A stretch of DNA of 64,000 bases from Endozoicomonas sp. ISHI1. GTDB lineage: Bacteria; Pseudomonadota; Gammaproteobacteria; Pseudomonadales; Endozoicomonadaceae. Position 1 is the stretch's first letter, and the number at the start of each line of letters is the position of its first letter. Shown one piece after another: positions 17,996-27,089 of this stretch. The position numbers were made by a program, and so were the translations under genes. The stretch is from contig NZ_JAGRPU010000029.1 in the NCBI RefSeq assembly GCF_024606225.1, positions 16,652 to 80,651 on the forward strand, in the 5' to 3' direction. The notes under the pieces were generated by a model. The model did no database searches. It was given only the letters and a program-made list of their open reading frames with translations, and was not told the origin of the DNA.

Positions 17996-19759
17996 ATGAG
18001 TCATCCCATAGGTCGATTACTAATAGCATCAAAGCCATCAATATTTTTCCATCGTTACAAGGCTAATCATTTGGTTACTGCTTCCCTTGGCTTCATCGTG
18101 CTGGCTTGCCCCTGTTCAAAACTGTTGGCAGGAAATCCTTTTTCAACGCCAGTGGCGGCAGAATTTGCTGGAATAAAAACGACAAAAGAGCCTGGCTGCC
18201 TGGACGATTTGATTAACCATAATGCTTACATAAGACAAATCCCTCCTTTTGTTTTCAACCCAAATACGACCCATTTTATCTTTGCCATGAATCATGAAAA
18301 TGAACGAGGCGAAAAAAAGGATGAGTATTCAGAAGAACCGGAGGGGGCTGAAGCACAGCAGCTTAAGCCCTTAATGGAAATTCCGCTCCCGCCAATGAAC
18401 CATGCACAAATTACTGCCATTATCCAAGGGCTGAATACTGGCTTTGATGAAGACACCCTGAACACTATGTTGAGCTACATTCCGGTAACCCTGCCCGATG
18501 AGAGCCTGACCATTGCAAGCATGATCAAGAAAGTGCAACAAGCTCTCCATGTTGAGGCTGACAATAACCAGAACGCAATGATAGAAGTTCTAACGAATAT
18601 CGTGGGTACCGAATCTCCTGTCGATATGACTAAACCAGAGGATCAACTGAGCCTGGTGATTTTGATGATGAGTTACTACACAGCCATCCATTCAAATGGA
18701 GCCACCCCTCAAGTGGCTCATGCTTTTTTTGACTCATTCCTGTTTCACGCCACTGATTTTTCTGGTATCAAGAGACTTCATGCCAGAAAAGCTGGCCTTT
18801 TAGGTACAATAGCATCAATAAAAGATCACGAAATTTTAAAAGCAAATATTAAAGAATCTGCTTCAGTCTTCTCTGGCCTGAAGTTGTTGGGAGAAATGCG
18901 CCTTAAGATTTTGCAACAATTGGACAATCTACCAGAAGCTGAAATTTCTGAGGCATTAGTAGACCCCATGTTATTAACCGCTTCCTCTTTGCTCAACTAT
19001 GGGATTGATAAGAACCTAACACCGCTTTATCAGCATGATATAAAATCAGCCGAACAAATTTTAATGCTCATACAAGAGTATGTTGAGAAAAATCCTGAAT
19101 CAGTTGCCTCTAATATTAAGTTCATGAGTTTTCTATATTCTTCAAGCCTGATTCTTGGTTCTTTCATTAAAAAAATGGTACTTACACAAGGTGACAACAT
19201 GTCGATTAATTTTAGCAATTCAGATGTTTTAGCTGAGGCTGATCCCGTTATTGACGCTATCGACACGGTGTTTAAAAAACTAACATTAAGTGCAATATCC
19301 GAAGAAGTACGAACCGACTCAAAAAAAAACACTGGAAATGAAAACCCTGAATTATTTCGAAAATGGCTTCTAGCCTTAGAAAATCACATATCGACACAAT
19401 TACAAAAAACGTTTATTGATAAAAATGACTACACACTCGAAATGTTATCTATCTGCTCAACATTTGACTTACTGGAGAGCTACACTACGAAAGCAATGTA
19501 TCGGCTAACTACTGACAACAACGCCAATGAGCAGGCTGATGGAGCCAAACAAAACAAAACAGCAAAGGGTCAAGAAGGAAAAGAGTTTAGCAACGAAGAG
19601 AAAAAGAAGAAGATAAAGCATCTGAAAGCACGGAAAAAATGCTTGGATGATTTCGAAGATTGGTTCAAGACTAACTTTGATTATTCTGTAGACACGCTTT
19701 ATGGCTCTGAGAATGTTGAGGCCGTCAGAGCTAGTTTTGACGCTAGTTTTGACTATTGA
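17996..19759 (+). CDS. Array paralogue 4, divergent C-terminal half
   Basis: 587 residues from ATG 17996 (MSHPIGRLLIASKPS). The frame is open further upstream but that part is deoC relic and spacer. This copy has only the inner ATG of the usual pair. Signal region VTASLGFIVLACPCSKLLA-GN. The body follows the family to SSLLNYG, then departs: the DPFxIQ/SSYF region is replaced by LGSFIKKMVLTQGDNMSINF and DAIDTVFKKLTL, and the conserved QVIMVTLGTGF is altered to YTLEMLSICSTF. The tail (DTLYGSENVEAVRASFDASFDY) lacks Ser-Asp repeats. Confidence 0.83.
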   Translation: MSHPIGRLLIASKPSIFFHRYKANHLVTASLGFIVLACPCSKLLAGNPFSTPVAAEFAGIKTTKEPGCLDDLINHNAYIRQIPPFVFNPNTTHFIFAMNHENERGEKKDEYSEEPEGAEAQQLKPLMEIPLPPMNHAQITAIIQGLNTGFDEDTLNTMLSYIPVTLPDESLTIASMIKKVQQALHVEADNNQNAMIEVLTNIVGTESPVDMTKPEDQLSLVILMMSYYTAIHSNGATPQVAHAFFDSFLFHATDFSGIKRLHARKAGLLGTIASIKDHEILKANIKESASVFSGLKLLGEMRLKILQQLDNLPEAEISEALVDPMLLTASSLLNYGIDKNLTPLYQHDIKSAEQILMLIQEYVEKNPESVASNIKFMSFLYSSSLILGSFIKKMVLTQGDNMSINFSNSDVLAEADPVIDAIDTVFKKLTLSAISEEVRTDSKKNTGNENPELFRKWLLALENHISTQLQKTFIDKNDYTLEMLSICSTFDLLESYTTKAMYRLTTDNNANEQADGAKQNKTAKGQEGKEFSNEEKKKKIKHLKARKKCLDDFEDWFKTNFDYSVDTLYGSENVEAVRASFDASFDY

Positions 19760-19771
19760 CGGTGTTTATTT

Positions 19772-19850
19772 TTAATCTTCTTCCTGTTCTTTCAGAATAA
19801 TCGCCACCAACAGCTTCAAAACCCACGTTCTGATCGCCGCGGTCGCGAAA
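19772..19850 (-). pseudogene. Short deoC relic after paralogue 4
   Basis: TTAATCTTCTTCCTGTTCTTTCAG matches the intact deoC end (reverse of Lys-Glu-Gln-Glu and stop). A later piece, AAAACCCACGTTCTGATCGCC, resembles deoC AAAGCCTACGTTCTGCTTGCC, so about 90 bases were deleted in between. Confidence 0.6.
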
Positions 19851-20500
19851 GGCTTATAAGGAAAATCCCCCTCTTTATTCTCAACCCAAATACAACCCAC
19901 TTTATCTTCTCCATGAACCACGAAAATGAGCAAGGCGAAAAAATGATTGAGGATTCAGAAGAATCGGAAGGAGCTGAAGCACTCCTGCCTCAGCCTTTAA
20001 TCGAATTTCCGCTCCCGCTAGTCAATGCCACAAGAAACGAAACCGCCAGACGTGTTCAGGCTATCGGTCTTCCTACCACCTTTGCTACTGGCGGTAGAAC
20101 CAAGTTCAACCGCACTCAGCAAGGATACAAGAAAGAGCAATGGATAGATGCCGCCTGTTTAGGAGAGTCAGGAGCCAGCATATACATACCAGAAAGCACA
20201 AAACCCTTAATCATTAAGGCTATGGGTCGTGGATCGAGGCAAATGTGCAGAGTGGACAAGTACGGATTTCCCCGTACAAAGGCTAAAGGCTCAAAACAAG
20301 TAAAAGGGTTTCAGACTGGCGATATCGTCAAAGCTATCGTTCCGGCAGGTAAACGGCAAGGAACGTATACAGGACGGGTTGCGGTACGCAGTCGAGGAAG
20401 TTTCAACATAGCAAATGGAACGGGAACAATAACCGACATATCCTACAAACACTGTAAGAAAATTCAGTCTACGGATGGTTACGGGTACAGCTTGTCCTAA
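19851..20500 (+). pseudogene. Truncated array paralogue 5 fused in frame to the C-terminal part of an IscB nuclease
   Basis: Bases 19851-20020 are a piece of a paralogue (LNPNTTHFIFSMNHENEQGEK, then EDSEESEGAEA and EFPLPL) without its signal region; a 2-base deletion lies near 19855. From about 20021 the frame continues as IscB: NATRNETARRVQAIGLP, TGGRTKFNRTQQGYKKEQWIDAACLG (RuvC-III region), KAMGRGSRQMCRVDKYGFPR, KGFQTGDIVKAIVPAGKRQGTYTGRVAVR, GSFN and TDGYGYS. IscB is the RNA-guided (OMEGA) nuclease of IS200/IS605-type elements. The PLMP, RuvC-I/II, bridge helix and HNH parts are missing, and the RuvC-III His of HxxDA is Gln here. The 195-residue ORF starts at ATG 19913. Surely inactive as a nuclease; whether the chimera is expressed is unknown. 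Confidence 0.82.
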
Positions 20501-20677
20501 CGGGCAAGTCTATTTTCCCCACCGCACTTACGGTGTCCACAAATCGAGGCAAAACGATGGCTTAAAACGTAACGTGCAAATTCAGTAATAGCATTGACTG
20601 GTGCTTAAAATTCGGCACTGCTGCAGTCCATGTACTAGTTTATGTGCACATTCATAAAATAGAGAAGGCAGGTGTCG

Positions 20678-22441
20678 ATGAGTCATTCCATTTTTCGATT
20701 ACCTAAAACAGCAAAGCGGTCGATATTTTTCCATCGTGACAAGGCTAGTCAGTTGTTTGCTGCTACTCTTGGCTTTATCACTACGGCTTGCCCCTGTTCA
20801 AAACCGATGGCAGAAAATCTCTTACCAACACCAGATGAGGAGATATTTGTCAGAGATGAAGAGACAAAAGAGTCCAGCTTACTGGGCGATCTCATTAACC
20901 ATAATGCTTATATTGGGATAATCCCCCCTTTTAGTCTCGACCCGAATTCGACCAGCGTTATCTTCGCCATGAACCATGAAAATGAGCAAGGCGCAAAAAA
21001 GGATGAGAATTCAAAAGAATCGGAAGGAGCCGAAGGAGGACAACCGCAGTCTTTAATGACGATTCCGCTTCCGCCAATGAGCCATGCAGAAGTGAGTGAC
21101 ATTATCCTGAAGTTAAATACAAGCATTGAGGCAAGCACTTTAAACACTATGTTGAGCTACGTCCCTGAAACACTCCCCAACGAGAGCCTGACCATCGAAA
21201 GCATGATTGAGCAAGTACAACAAATTTTCGGTGTTGTGGCCAACAACAACCAGAAAGCAATGATAGAAGTTTTATCTCATATCCGGGGGATCGAATCTCC
21301 TGTCAATTTGACCAGACCACAACAAAAACAGAACCTTGCGATGTTGATAGTGGCTTACTACACAGCCATCAATTTAAGTAAATTATCCACTCAAGAGGCT
21401 AATGACCTTTTCAACTCATTCCTGCTTCACGCCACGGTCTTGTCTGGTATCGAGAGACTCCGTATCGAAAATGATGAACTTTTAGGTCTGGAAAAATCAA
21501 TAGATAAACCCACAGAAGATCACAAAGTGCTAAAAGCAACTATTAAAAAATCTGCTGCCGTCATCTATGGCCTGAAATCGCTGCAAGAAATGCGACTTTA
21601 TTTTTTGCAACAATTGGAGAATGACTTAGCAGCTGAAAAGTCCGACACACCTGTCGATCCAAAACTGAAAGCCACTTTATCTCTGCTCAACTATGGCATT
21701 TATAAGAACGGAATACCGCATTCTCATCGTAATATAGAATCAGCTCAACGAATGCTCTGCCTACTAGAACATAATGGTAAAAAAAATCCTGAGTTAGCAG
21801 CCTTAAATATTCAGATCTTAACTTTTATTGATGCCATAAGCCTGATTCTTGATCCTGCCGTTATACAATTCGAAAGTAAACATATTGACAACCTGTCGAG
21901 TTATTTTAGCGCATTAAATTCAGATGATCCCACTACCGACTCTTCAGAGACAAGAGACAAACAACAGTCATTATTTGAAATATTCAAAAAGGCACTAACC
22001 GACGCAAAAACCAACCCGGGAAATGAAAATCCTGAATTATTTCAAGAATTACTTATAACCTTACAAAAACACATAGAACAGCAATTACTAAAAATTCATG
22101 ATAATTCAAATGATTACACAACCATAATGCTAACCCTCACCACAGGATTTCAGGATCTGCTGAAACAATCACGCATTATGTTGGCAATGCTTGAGACAAC
22201 TGTTGAGACCAATGCCAACGATCAGGCTGATGACGCTAAATCCAGCGAGCCAGCAGATGGACAAGAGAGAAAAGAGTTCAGAGAGAAAAAGCAGAAGATC
22301 AAACACCTGGAAGAACGAGTAGAATACTTGGTTGATTTCTTCGATTGGTTCTATGATTTTGCCACGAAGTATCCTTATGACTCTGACACTATTGATCCTG
22401 ACAGATATATTCCTGAAAGTCTTGACGGAGTTTATTTTTAA
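20678..22441 (+). CDS. Array paralogue 6
   Basis: 587 residues from ATG 20678 (MSHSIFRLPKTAKRS); a GTG two codons upstream at 20672 is possible but is only the degenerate form of the outer ATG of other copies. Signal region FAATLGFITTACPCSKPMA-EN. The middle is closest to paralogue 1 (LMTIPLPPMSHAEVSDIILKLNTSIE). An insertion IDKPTED lies in the LLGLEKS region. The tail (SDTIDPDRYIPESLDGVYF) is short, and the stop lies inside the conserved GACGGAGTTTATTTTTAA block, so the end of this protein is encoded by the spacer-side motif. Confidence 0.85.
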   Translation: MSHSIFRLPKTAKRSIFFHRDKASQLFAATLGFITTACPCSKPMAENLLPTPDEEIFVRDEETKESSLLGDLINHNAYIGIIPPFSLDPNSTSVIFAMNHENEQGAKKDENSKESEGAEGGQPQSLMTIPLPPMSHAEVSDIILKLNTSIEASTLNTMLSYVPETLPNESLTIESMIEQVQQIFGVVANNNQKAMIEVLSHIRGIESPVNLTRPQQKQNLAMLIVAYYTAINLSKLSTQEANDLFNSFLLHATVLSGIERLRIENDELLGLEKSIDKPTEDHKVLKATIKKSAAVIYGLKSLQEMRLYFLQQLENDLAAEKSDTPVDPKLKATLSLLNYGIYKNGIPHSHRNIESAQRMLCLLEHNGKKNPELAALNIQILTFIDAISLILDPAVIQFESKHIDNLSSYFSALNSDDPTTDSSETRDKQQSLFEIFKKALTDAKTNPGNENPELFQELLITLQKHIEQQLLKIHDNSNDYTTIMLTLTTGFQDLLKQSRIMLAMLETTVETNANDQADDAKSSEPADGQERKEFREKKQKIKHLEERVEYLVDFFDWFYDFATKYPYDSDTIDPDRYIPESLDGVYF

Positions 22442-22545
22442 TCTTCTTCCTGTTCTTTCTGACCTGGCCACCAGCAGCGGCTTCACAGCAAACGGCAGGC
22501 TCTGAAACGGTAGTGATTTCGGTAGGTCATTTAGCCCCTGCAAAT
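22441..22545 (-). pseudogene. deoC 3'-end relic after paralogue 6
   Basis: Matches the intact deoC end: CTTCTTCCTGTTCTTTC, and CTGAAACGGTAGTGATTTCG against CCGAAGCGGTAGTGATTTCG, followed by GGTCATTTAGCCCC against GATCCATTTCTGCCCC. About 100 bases, ending where the promoter block of the next copy begins (AAATTCGGTGCTGCTGC). Confidence 0.8.
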
Positions 22546-22613
22546 TCGGTGCTGCTGCAACCCATAGACTACTTTTTAACACAGCATCCATAAACCCTTG
22601 AAGGCAGGTGTAG

Positions 22614-24392
22614 ATGAGTCATTCCATTGCTCGATTACCTAAAACAGCAAAGCAATCGATATTTTTCCATCGTGATAGCGCCAATCAGTCGGTTGCTGCT
22701 TCCCTCTGCATCATCATAATGGCTTGCCCCTGTTCAACACTTCTGGCAGACAATCTTTTTTCAACACCAGTGGAAGAGGGATTTGTTAGAGAAAAAACGA
22801 CAAAAGAGTTCAGCTTCCTGAATGATTTGATTAATCATAATGCTTATATAGGAAAAATCCCTACTTATGATCTCAACCCGAATACGAGCAGTCTTATCTT
22901 TGCCATGAACCATGAAAATGAGCAAGACGTGAAGAAGGATAAGCATTCAGAAGAATCGGAGGGAGCTGAAGCACGGCAGTTACAACCATTAATGGAAATT
23001 CCGCTCCCGCCAATGAACCATGCACAAATGACCGCCATTATCCAGGGGTTGAATGCAGGCTTTGATGAAGTCACCCTAAACACTATGCTGAGCTACATCC
23101 CGGTAACCCCCCCCGATGAGAACCTGACAATTGCAAACATGATTCAGCAAGTGATACAAGCCCTCGGCTATACACTCGACAATAGCCAAAGTTTGATGAT
23201 AGCAGTTCTAACTGACATCCGAGGCACCGAATCACCTGTCGATATTACCAAAACAGAAGATCAACACAACCTCGCGATGTTGATGGTGAGTTACTATATC
23301 GCCATCCATTCAAATGAAGCCACCCCTCAAGAGGCCCATTTCTTTTTTAACTCATTCCTGCTTCACGCCGCCGGCTTCTCTGGTATCGACAGACTTGACA
23401 CCAAAAAAGATGAGCTTTTAGGTGTAAAAGAACCTATAAATGATCGCACAGTTTTAAAAGAAAATATTAAAAAATCTGCCAGATTGTTCGATGGCCTGAG
23501 ATTGCTGGGAGAAATGCGCCTTACTTTTTTATACATATCGGAGCAATACTCAAAATTTAAAAAGACCAGGGAATCAATTAATCCACTGATAACAGCCGCA
23601 TTCTCTCTTCTCAACAAAGACGTTAGCAAGAGCAAAAAAATTCTTTATCATAATAAATCTCACTCAGCTCAAACAATGTCCAGGCTGATAAAAAAATATG
23701 GTGAAATAAAACCTGAATTAGTTGCCTCGAATAATCAGTTTTTGAGTTTAATTGATGCTATATGTCTGATTCTTGATCCTTACTCTATACAACTCGCAAA
23801 TACACACATTGACAATCTGGCGACTTACTTTAGCGCATCCAACTGGGATGACACTATTACTCACTCTTCAGAGATAAAAGACAAAGAACAGACATTATTT
23901 GGAACATTCAAAAAGGTATTAACCGACGCAAACGACAACCCGGGAAATGAAAATCCTGAATTATTTCGTGAATTACTTCTAGCCCTACAAAAATACATAG
24001 AGCAACAGTTACAAAAAACTTTCAATGATTTTAAGGATTGCCAAGTCATATTCGAAAGCCTCTTCACAGGATTTGAAGATCTGCTGAGGCAATCACGCAT
24101 TATGTTGGCAATGCCCGAGTCAACTCTTGAGCCAGATGTCAACGAACATGCTGATGGACCCAACCTTGGCGAGGCAATAAAGGATCAGGAAGGAAAAGAT
24201 TTCAGCGAAAAAGAGAAGAAGAAAAAACACCTTGAAGAACGGATAGAACACTTGGTTGAGTTCCTCGATTTTCTCTATGATTTTTCTATAGAGAATATTG
24301 ACAACATGGACCCTGATAGTCTTTATCCTGCCGCCTGTTATGTTCTTCCTCCCAGCCTTGACGAAGCACTTGAGGACAAATATTACTACTAA
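22614..24392 (+). CDS. Array paralogue 7
   Basis: 592 residues from ATG 22614 (MSHSIARLPKTAKQS), again only the inner ATG; a GAAGG site lies 9 bases upstream. Signal region VAASLCIIIMACPCSTLLA-DN. Middle region nearly the same as in paralogue 4 (EIPLPPMNHAQMTAIIQGLNAGFDE), but the second half follows the standard family, so the two copies look like mosaics. The segment after LLGEMRLTFLYISEQ is shorter and Lys-rich (KSKKILYHNKSH). The tail is not repetitive: NMDPDSLYPAACYVLPPSLD, then EALEDKYYY. Confidence 0.85.
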   Translation: MSHSIARLPKTAKQSIFFHRDSANQSVAASLCIIIMACPCSTLLADNLFSTPVEEGFVREKTTKEFSFLNDLINHNAYIGKIPTYDLNPNTSSLIFAMNHENEQDVKKDKHSEESEGAEARQLQPLMEIPLPPMNHAQMTAIIQGLNAGFDEVTLNTMLSYIPVTPPDENLTIANMIQQVIQALGYTLDNSQSLMIAVLTDIRGTESPVDITKTEDQHNLAMLMVSYYIAIHSNEATPQEAHFFFNSFLLHAAGFSGIDRLDTKKDELLGVKEPINDRTVLKENIKKSARLFDGLRLLGEMRLTFLYISEQYSKFKKTRESINPLITAAFSLLNKDVSKSKKILYHNKSHSAQTMSRLIKKYGEIKPELVASNNQFLSLIDAICLILDPYSIQLANTHIDNLATYFSASNWDDTITHSSEIKDKEQTLFGTFKKVLTDANDNPGNENPELFRELLLALQKYIEQQLQKTFNDFKDCQVIFESLFTGFEDLLRQSRIMLAMPESTLEPDVNEHADGPNLGEAIKDQEGKDFSEKEKKKKHLEERIEHLVEFLDFLYDFSIENIDNMDPDSLYPAACYVLPPSLDEALEDKYYY

Positions 24393-24836
24393 TTTTCTTC
24401 CTGTTCTTCAGGATCGGGTACCACTAGCAGCCTGTCGGACTTAAGCGTCCGTAGCGAGGATTGCAAGAAATTGAGGATAAAAATTTCTGCTTCTGAGGAG
24501 AATAGCGAGCTATTTGACGAAGAAGCAGGAATTTTTAGACCAATTTATTGCAACCGCAGTAGGACAGCCTTAAGTCCGACAGGCTGCTAGCAGGCTTCCC
24601 GACAAACTGCTGGCTTCAAAGCGGCAATTGCCCGATGTGCGCAGTGTCTTATGCTGCCAGATTAGCACTAGCGGGTTTAAAGCCAATATTCTGCTTGTCA
24701 CTGTCGCAACTGACTATCTGCATGTTGCCTGCAGACTCAGGAGTAGCGCTAAACGCACTTCCCCGGTTGAGGTTTTTATGAAGTCAGCACCGGCTTCAAT
24801 GCAGATATCGTTGGCTCAACGAATCATAATCAGGTG
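24393..24836 (-). pseudogene. Long deoC relic after paralogue 7, split by a miniature element
   Basis: The deoC end (TCTTCCTGTTCTTCAGGATC) is interrupted at CTAG by the 159-bp element, then resumes (CAGGCTTCCCGACAAACTGC) and continues far into deoC: GGGTTTAAAGCCAATATTCTG, GGTTTTTATGAAGTCAGCACC, GGCTTCAATGCAGATATCG and GGCTCAACGAATCA match deoC up to about base 41366. With roughly 280 bases of deoC-derived sequence, it is the longest relic in the array. Confidence 0.85.
24428..24586. mobile_element. 159-bp palindromic miniature element, copy 1, with CTAG target duplication
   Basis: Terminal inverted repeats begin CAGCCTGTCGGACTTAAG and end in the complement. The interior is also nearly self-complementary around 24505, so the whole element can fold into one long hairpin. 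CTAG stands immediately on both sides (24424-24427 and 24587-24590). Removing the element and one CTAG restores a spacer like those of other copies (CCA-CTAG-CAGGCTTCCC against CCATCAGCAGGCTTCCC). It has no coding capacity and therefore would need a transposase in trans. Confidence 0.85.
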
Positions 24837-24926
24837 ATAAGGCTGAGTCTCACTGATACTTAAAATTCGGCACTCCTGCAATCCATGGGCTAGTTTATCT
24901 GAGCATTCATAAACTGGATAAGGTAG

Positions 24927-26900
24927 ATGCTGATGACACACTCCATTGCTCAATTACCTACAGCAACAAAGCAATCGATATTTTTCCAACGTAACAAGGC
25001 TCATCAGTCGGTTGCTGCTTCCCTTGGCCTCATCATGATGGTTTGTCCCTGCTCTAAACTGCTGGCCAAAAACCCTTTCTCAATGCCTGTGGAGGAGATA
25101 TTTACTGAAGATAAAACGACAAAAACGTCTAGCTTTCTGGACGATTTGATTAACCACAATGTTTATTTAGGAACCCCCCCTCCTTTTACCCTCAACCCGA
25201 ATACGACACATCTCATCTTTGCTTTAAATCATGAAAATGAACGAGACGAAAAAATGGATGTGCATACAGAAGAACCACAGGGCGCTGAAGCACTGCAGCC
25301 TCAGCCTTTAATGCAAATCCCGCTCCCATTGATAACCCATGCACAAATTACTGCCAATATCCAACAGTTGAATACAGGCCTGAATGGAGACGCTCTGATC
25401 CTGAATACTATGTTGAGTTACGTCCCGGTTACTCTCCCCAATGAGAGCCTGACAATTCTGAGTATGATTCAACAAGTGAAAAAAGCACTCCATGTTGAGT
25501 CTGACGAAAACCAGAATGTGTTACTAGGCGTTCTCATTAACATCCAGGGTACTGAATCTCCTGTCGATATCACCAGGCCAGAAGATCAACAGAGCCTCGC
25601 GATGTTGATGGTGAGTTACTATACAGCCATCCACTGCAAGGGAGCCCACCCACAAGCCGCTTATTGGTTTTTTCACTCATTCCTGCTTCACGCCGCTAGC
25701 TTGTCTGGTATCGACAGACTCGATGCAAAAAAAGTTGAGCTTTTAGGTGCAAAAACACCTATAGAAGATCACAAAATTTTAAAAGCAAATATCGAAGAAT
25801 CTAATAAATGCTTCATTGGCCTGAAAGTGCTGGAAAAAATGCGCCTTATATTTTTGAGCGAATCGGAAAAACCCTCGCAAGCTGAAAAATACACGCCATC
25901 AGCCGACCCACTGCTAATTGCCGCTTTCTCCCTGCTCAACTATGACATTAATCAAAAAAAAATACCGATTTATCAGCGTAATATAAAATCTGCTAAACGA
26001 ATGTCCAGTCTGATAAAAGAATATCGTAACACAAAACCTGAATTAGTTGCCTCGTGTAGTCAGTTTGTGAGTCTCATTAATGCCATAAGCCTGATGCTTG
26101 ATCCTTTCTCTATACAACTCGCAAATACACATCTTGACAACCTATCGAGTTATTTTAGTCTATCAAATTGGTTAGACACCAATACTGACTCTTCAGGCAT
26201 AAAAGGCAAAGAACAGGCATTATTTGGAATATTCGAAAAGGTATTAAAAGACGCAAGAGACAATCCTGGAAATGAAAAGCCTGAATTATTTCAAGAGTTG
26301 CTTCTAACCCTGGAACAGTACATAGAGAAACAATTACCAAAAGCTTTTATTGAAGAAGATTACTACGTCATAATGGTAGTTCTGGGCACAGAATTTTCGG
26401 ATCTGCTGGAACAATCCGTCAAAACGCTGGCATATCTGGCAACGAATGACACTGTTGCTAATCAGCAGGCCGATGGAGCCAATTACGACGAGACAGTGGA
26501 ACAAGAAGGAAAAGAGTTCAGCGAAGAAAAGAAGAAGAAAAAATACCTGAAAGAACGGATAGACTACTTGGAAGATTTCGTCGGTTGGTTCGGGCTTAAC
26601 TATGATTTTGCTATGAATAATCCTTGTGACTCTGACAGTAGTGACTATCGCTATAGTCACCATAACAATATTGATTATGGCAGTGGAGACTCCAACAGCA
26701 CTGACTCTGGCAGTAGTCACCGTAACAGTATTGACTATGGCAGCGGTGACTCTGACAGCAGTGACTCCGGTGGTAGCCACCGTAACAGTATCGATTATGG
26801 CAGTATCGACTATGGCAGTGGCGACTCTGAAAGTAGTGATGCTGTCATGGGTGACACTGAAAGTAGTGATACTGACAGACCCGATAATGACAGAGAGTAG
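24927..26900 (+). CDS. Array paralogue 8, with long SHRNSIDYGSGDS tail
   Basis: 657 residues. N terminus MLMTHSIAQLPTATKQS, signal region VAASLGLIMMVCPCSKLLA-KN. Two extra residues after LNGDA shift the TLNTMLSYVP motif (ALILNTMLSYVP), a feature shared with paralogue 13. The tail of about 90 residues repeats SHRNSIDYGSGDSDSSDSGG-type units, rich in Ser, Asp, Tyr and Gly, from imperfect repeats at about 26630-26830, and ends VMGDTESSDTDRPDNDRE. The stop at 26898 lies before the conserved CTTGACGGAGTTTATTTTTAG block, so this copy ends earlier relative to the spacer than paralogue 6. Confidence 0.85.
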   Translation: MLMTHSIAQLPTATKQSIFFQRNKAHQSVAASLGLIMMVCPCSKLLAKNPFSMPVEEIFTEDKTTKTSSFLDDLINHNVYLGTPPPFTLNPNTTHLIFALNHENERDEKMDVHTEEPQGAEALQPQPLMQIPLPLITHAQITANIQQLNTGLNGDALILNTMLSYVPVTLPNESLTILSMIQQVKKALHVESDENQNVLLGVLINIQGTESPVDITRPEDQQSLAMLMVSYYTAIHCKGAHPQAAYWFFHSFLLHAASLSGIDRLDAKKVELLGAKTPIEDHKILKANIEESNKCFIGLKVLEKMRLIFLSESEKPSQAEKYTPSADPLLIAAFSLLNYDINQKKIPIYQRNIKSAKRMSSLIKEYRNTKPELVASCSQFVSLINAISLMLDPFSIQLANTHLDNLSSYFSLSNWLDTNTDSSGIKGKEQALFGIFEKVLKDARDNPGNEKPELFQELLLTLEQYIEKQLPKAFIEEDYYVIMVVLGTEFSDLLEQSVKTLAYLATNDTVANQQADGANYDETVEQEGKEFSEEKKKKKYLKERIDYLEDFVGWFGLNYDFAMNNPCDSDSSDYRYSHHNNIDYGSGDSNSTDSGSSHRNSIDYGSGDSDSSDSGGSHRNSIDYGSIDYGSGDSESSDAVMGDTESSDTDRPDNDRE

Positions 26901-26917
26901 TCTTGACGGAGTTTATT

Positions 26918-26990
26918 TTTAGTCTCCTTCCTGTTCTCTCAAAGTAAGCGCCATCAGCACACTTCTCCGCAAACTGCTGGCCAGACGCAT
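26918..26990 (-). pseudogene. Short deoC relic after paralogue 8
   Basis: TCTCCTTCCTGTTCTCTCAAAG, then GCGCCATCAGCACACTTC match the last 70 or so bases of deoC (TCTTCCTGTTCTTTCAGACC, GCGCCAACAGCAGGCCTC). Confidence 0.65.
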
Positions 26991-27001
26991 TGCCGGGAGG
27001 T

Positions 27002-27089
27002 CAGACTGAGTCTGGCTGGTGCAGAAAAGTGAGCACTGCTGCAATCCATGGTCTAGTTTATCAGGGCATTTATAAACTGGAGAAAGCCT
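27002..27089 (+). promoter_or_regulatory. Upstream control block of paralogue 9
   Basis: A perfect 13-base dyad CAGACTGAGTCTG (27002-27014) stands upstream of the conserved run GAGCACTGCTGCAATCCATG, then TCTAGTTTATCAGGGCATT and a GAGAAAG ribosome site. A -35 like GTGAGC and a -10 like TCTAGT with 17 bases between are possible. The dyad is a candidate operator. Confidence 0.45.
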
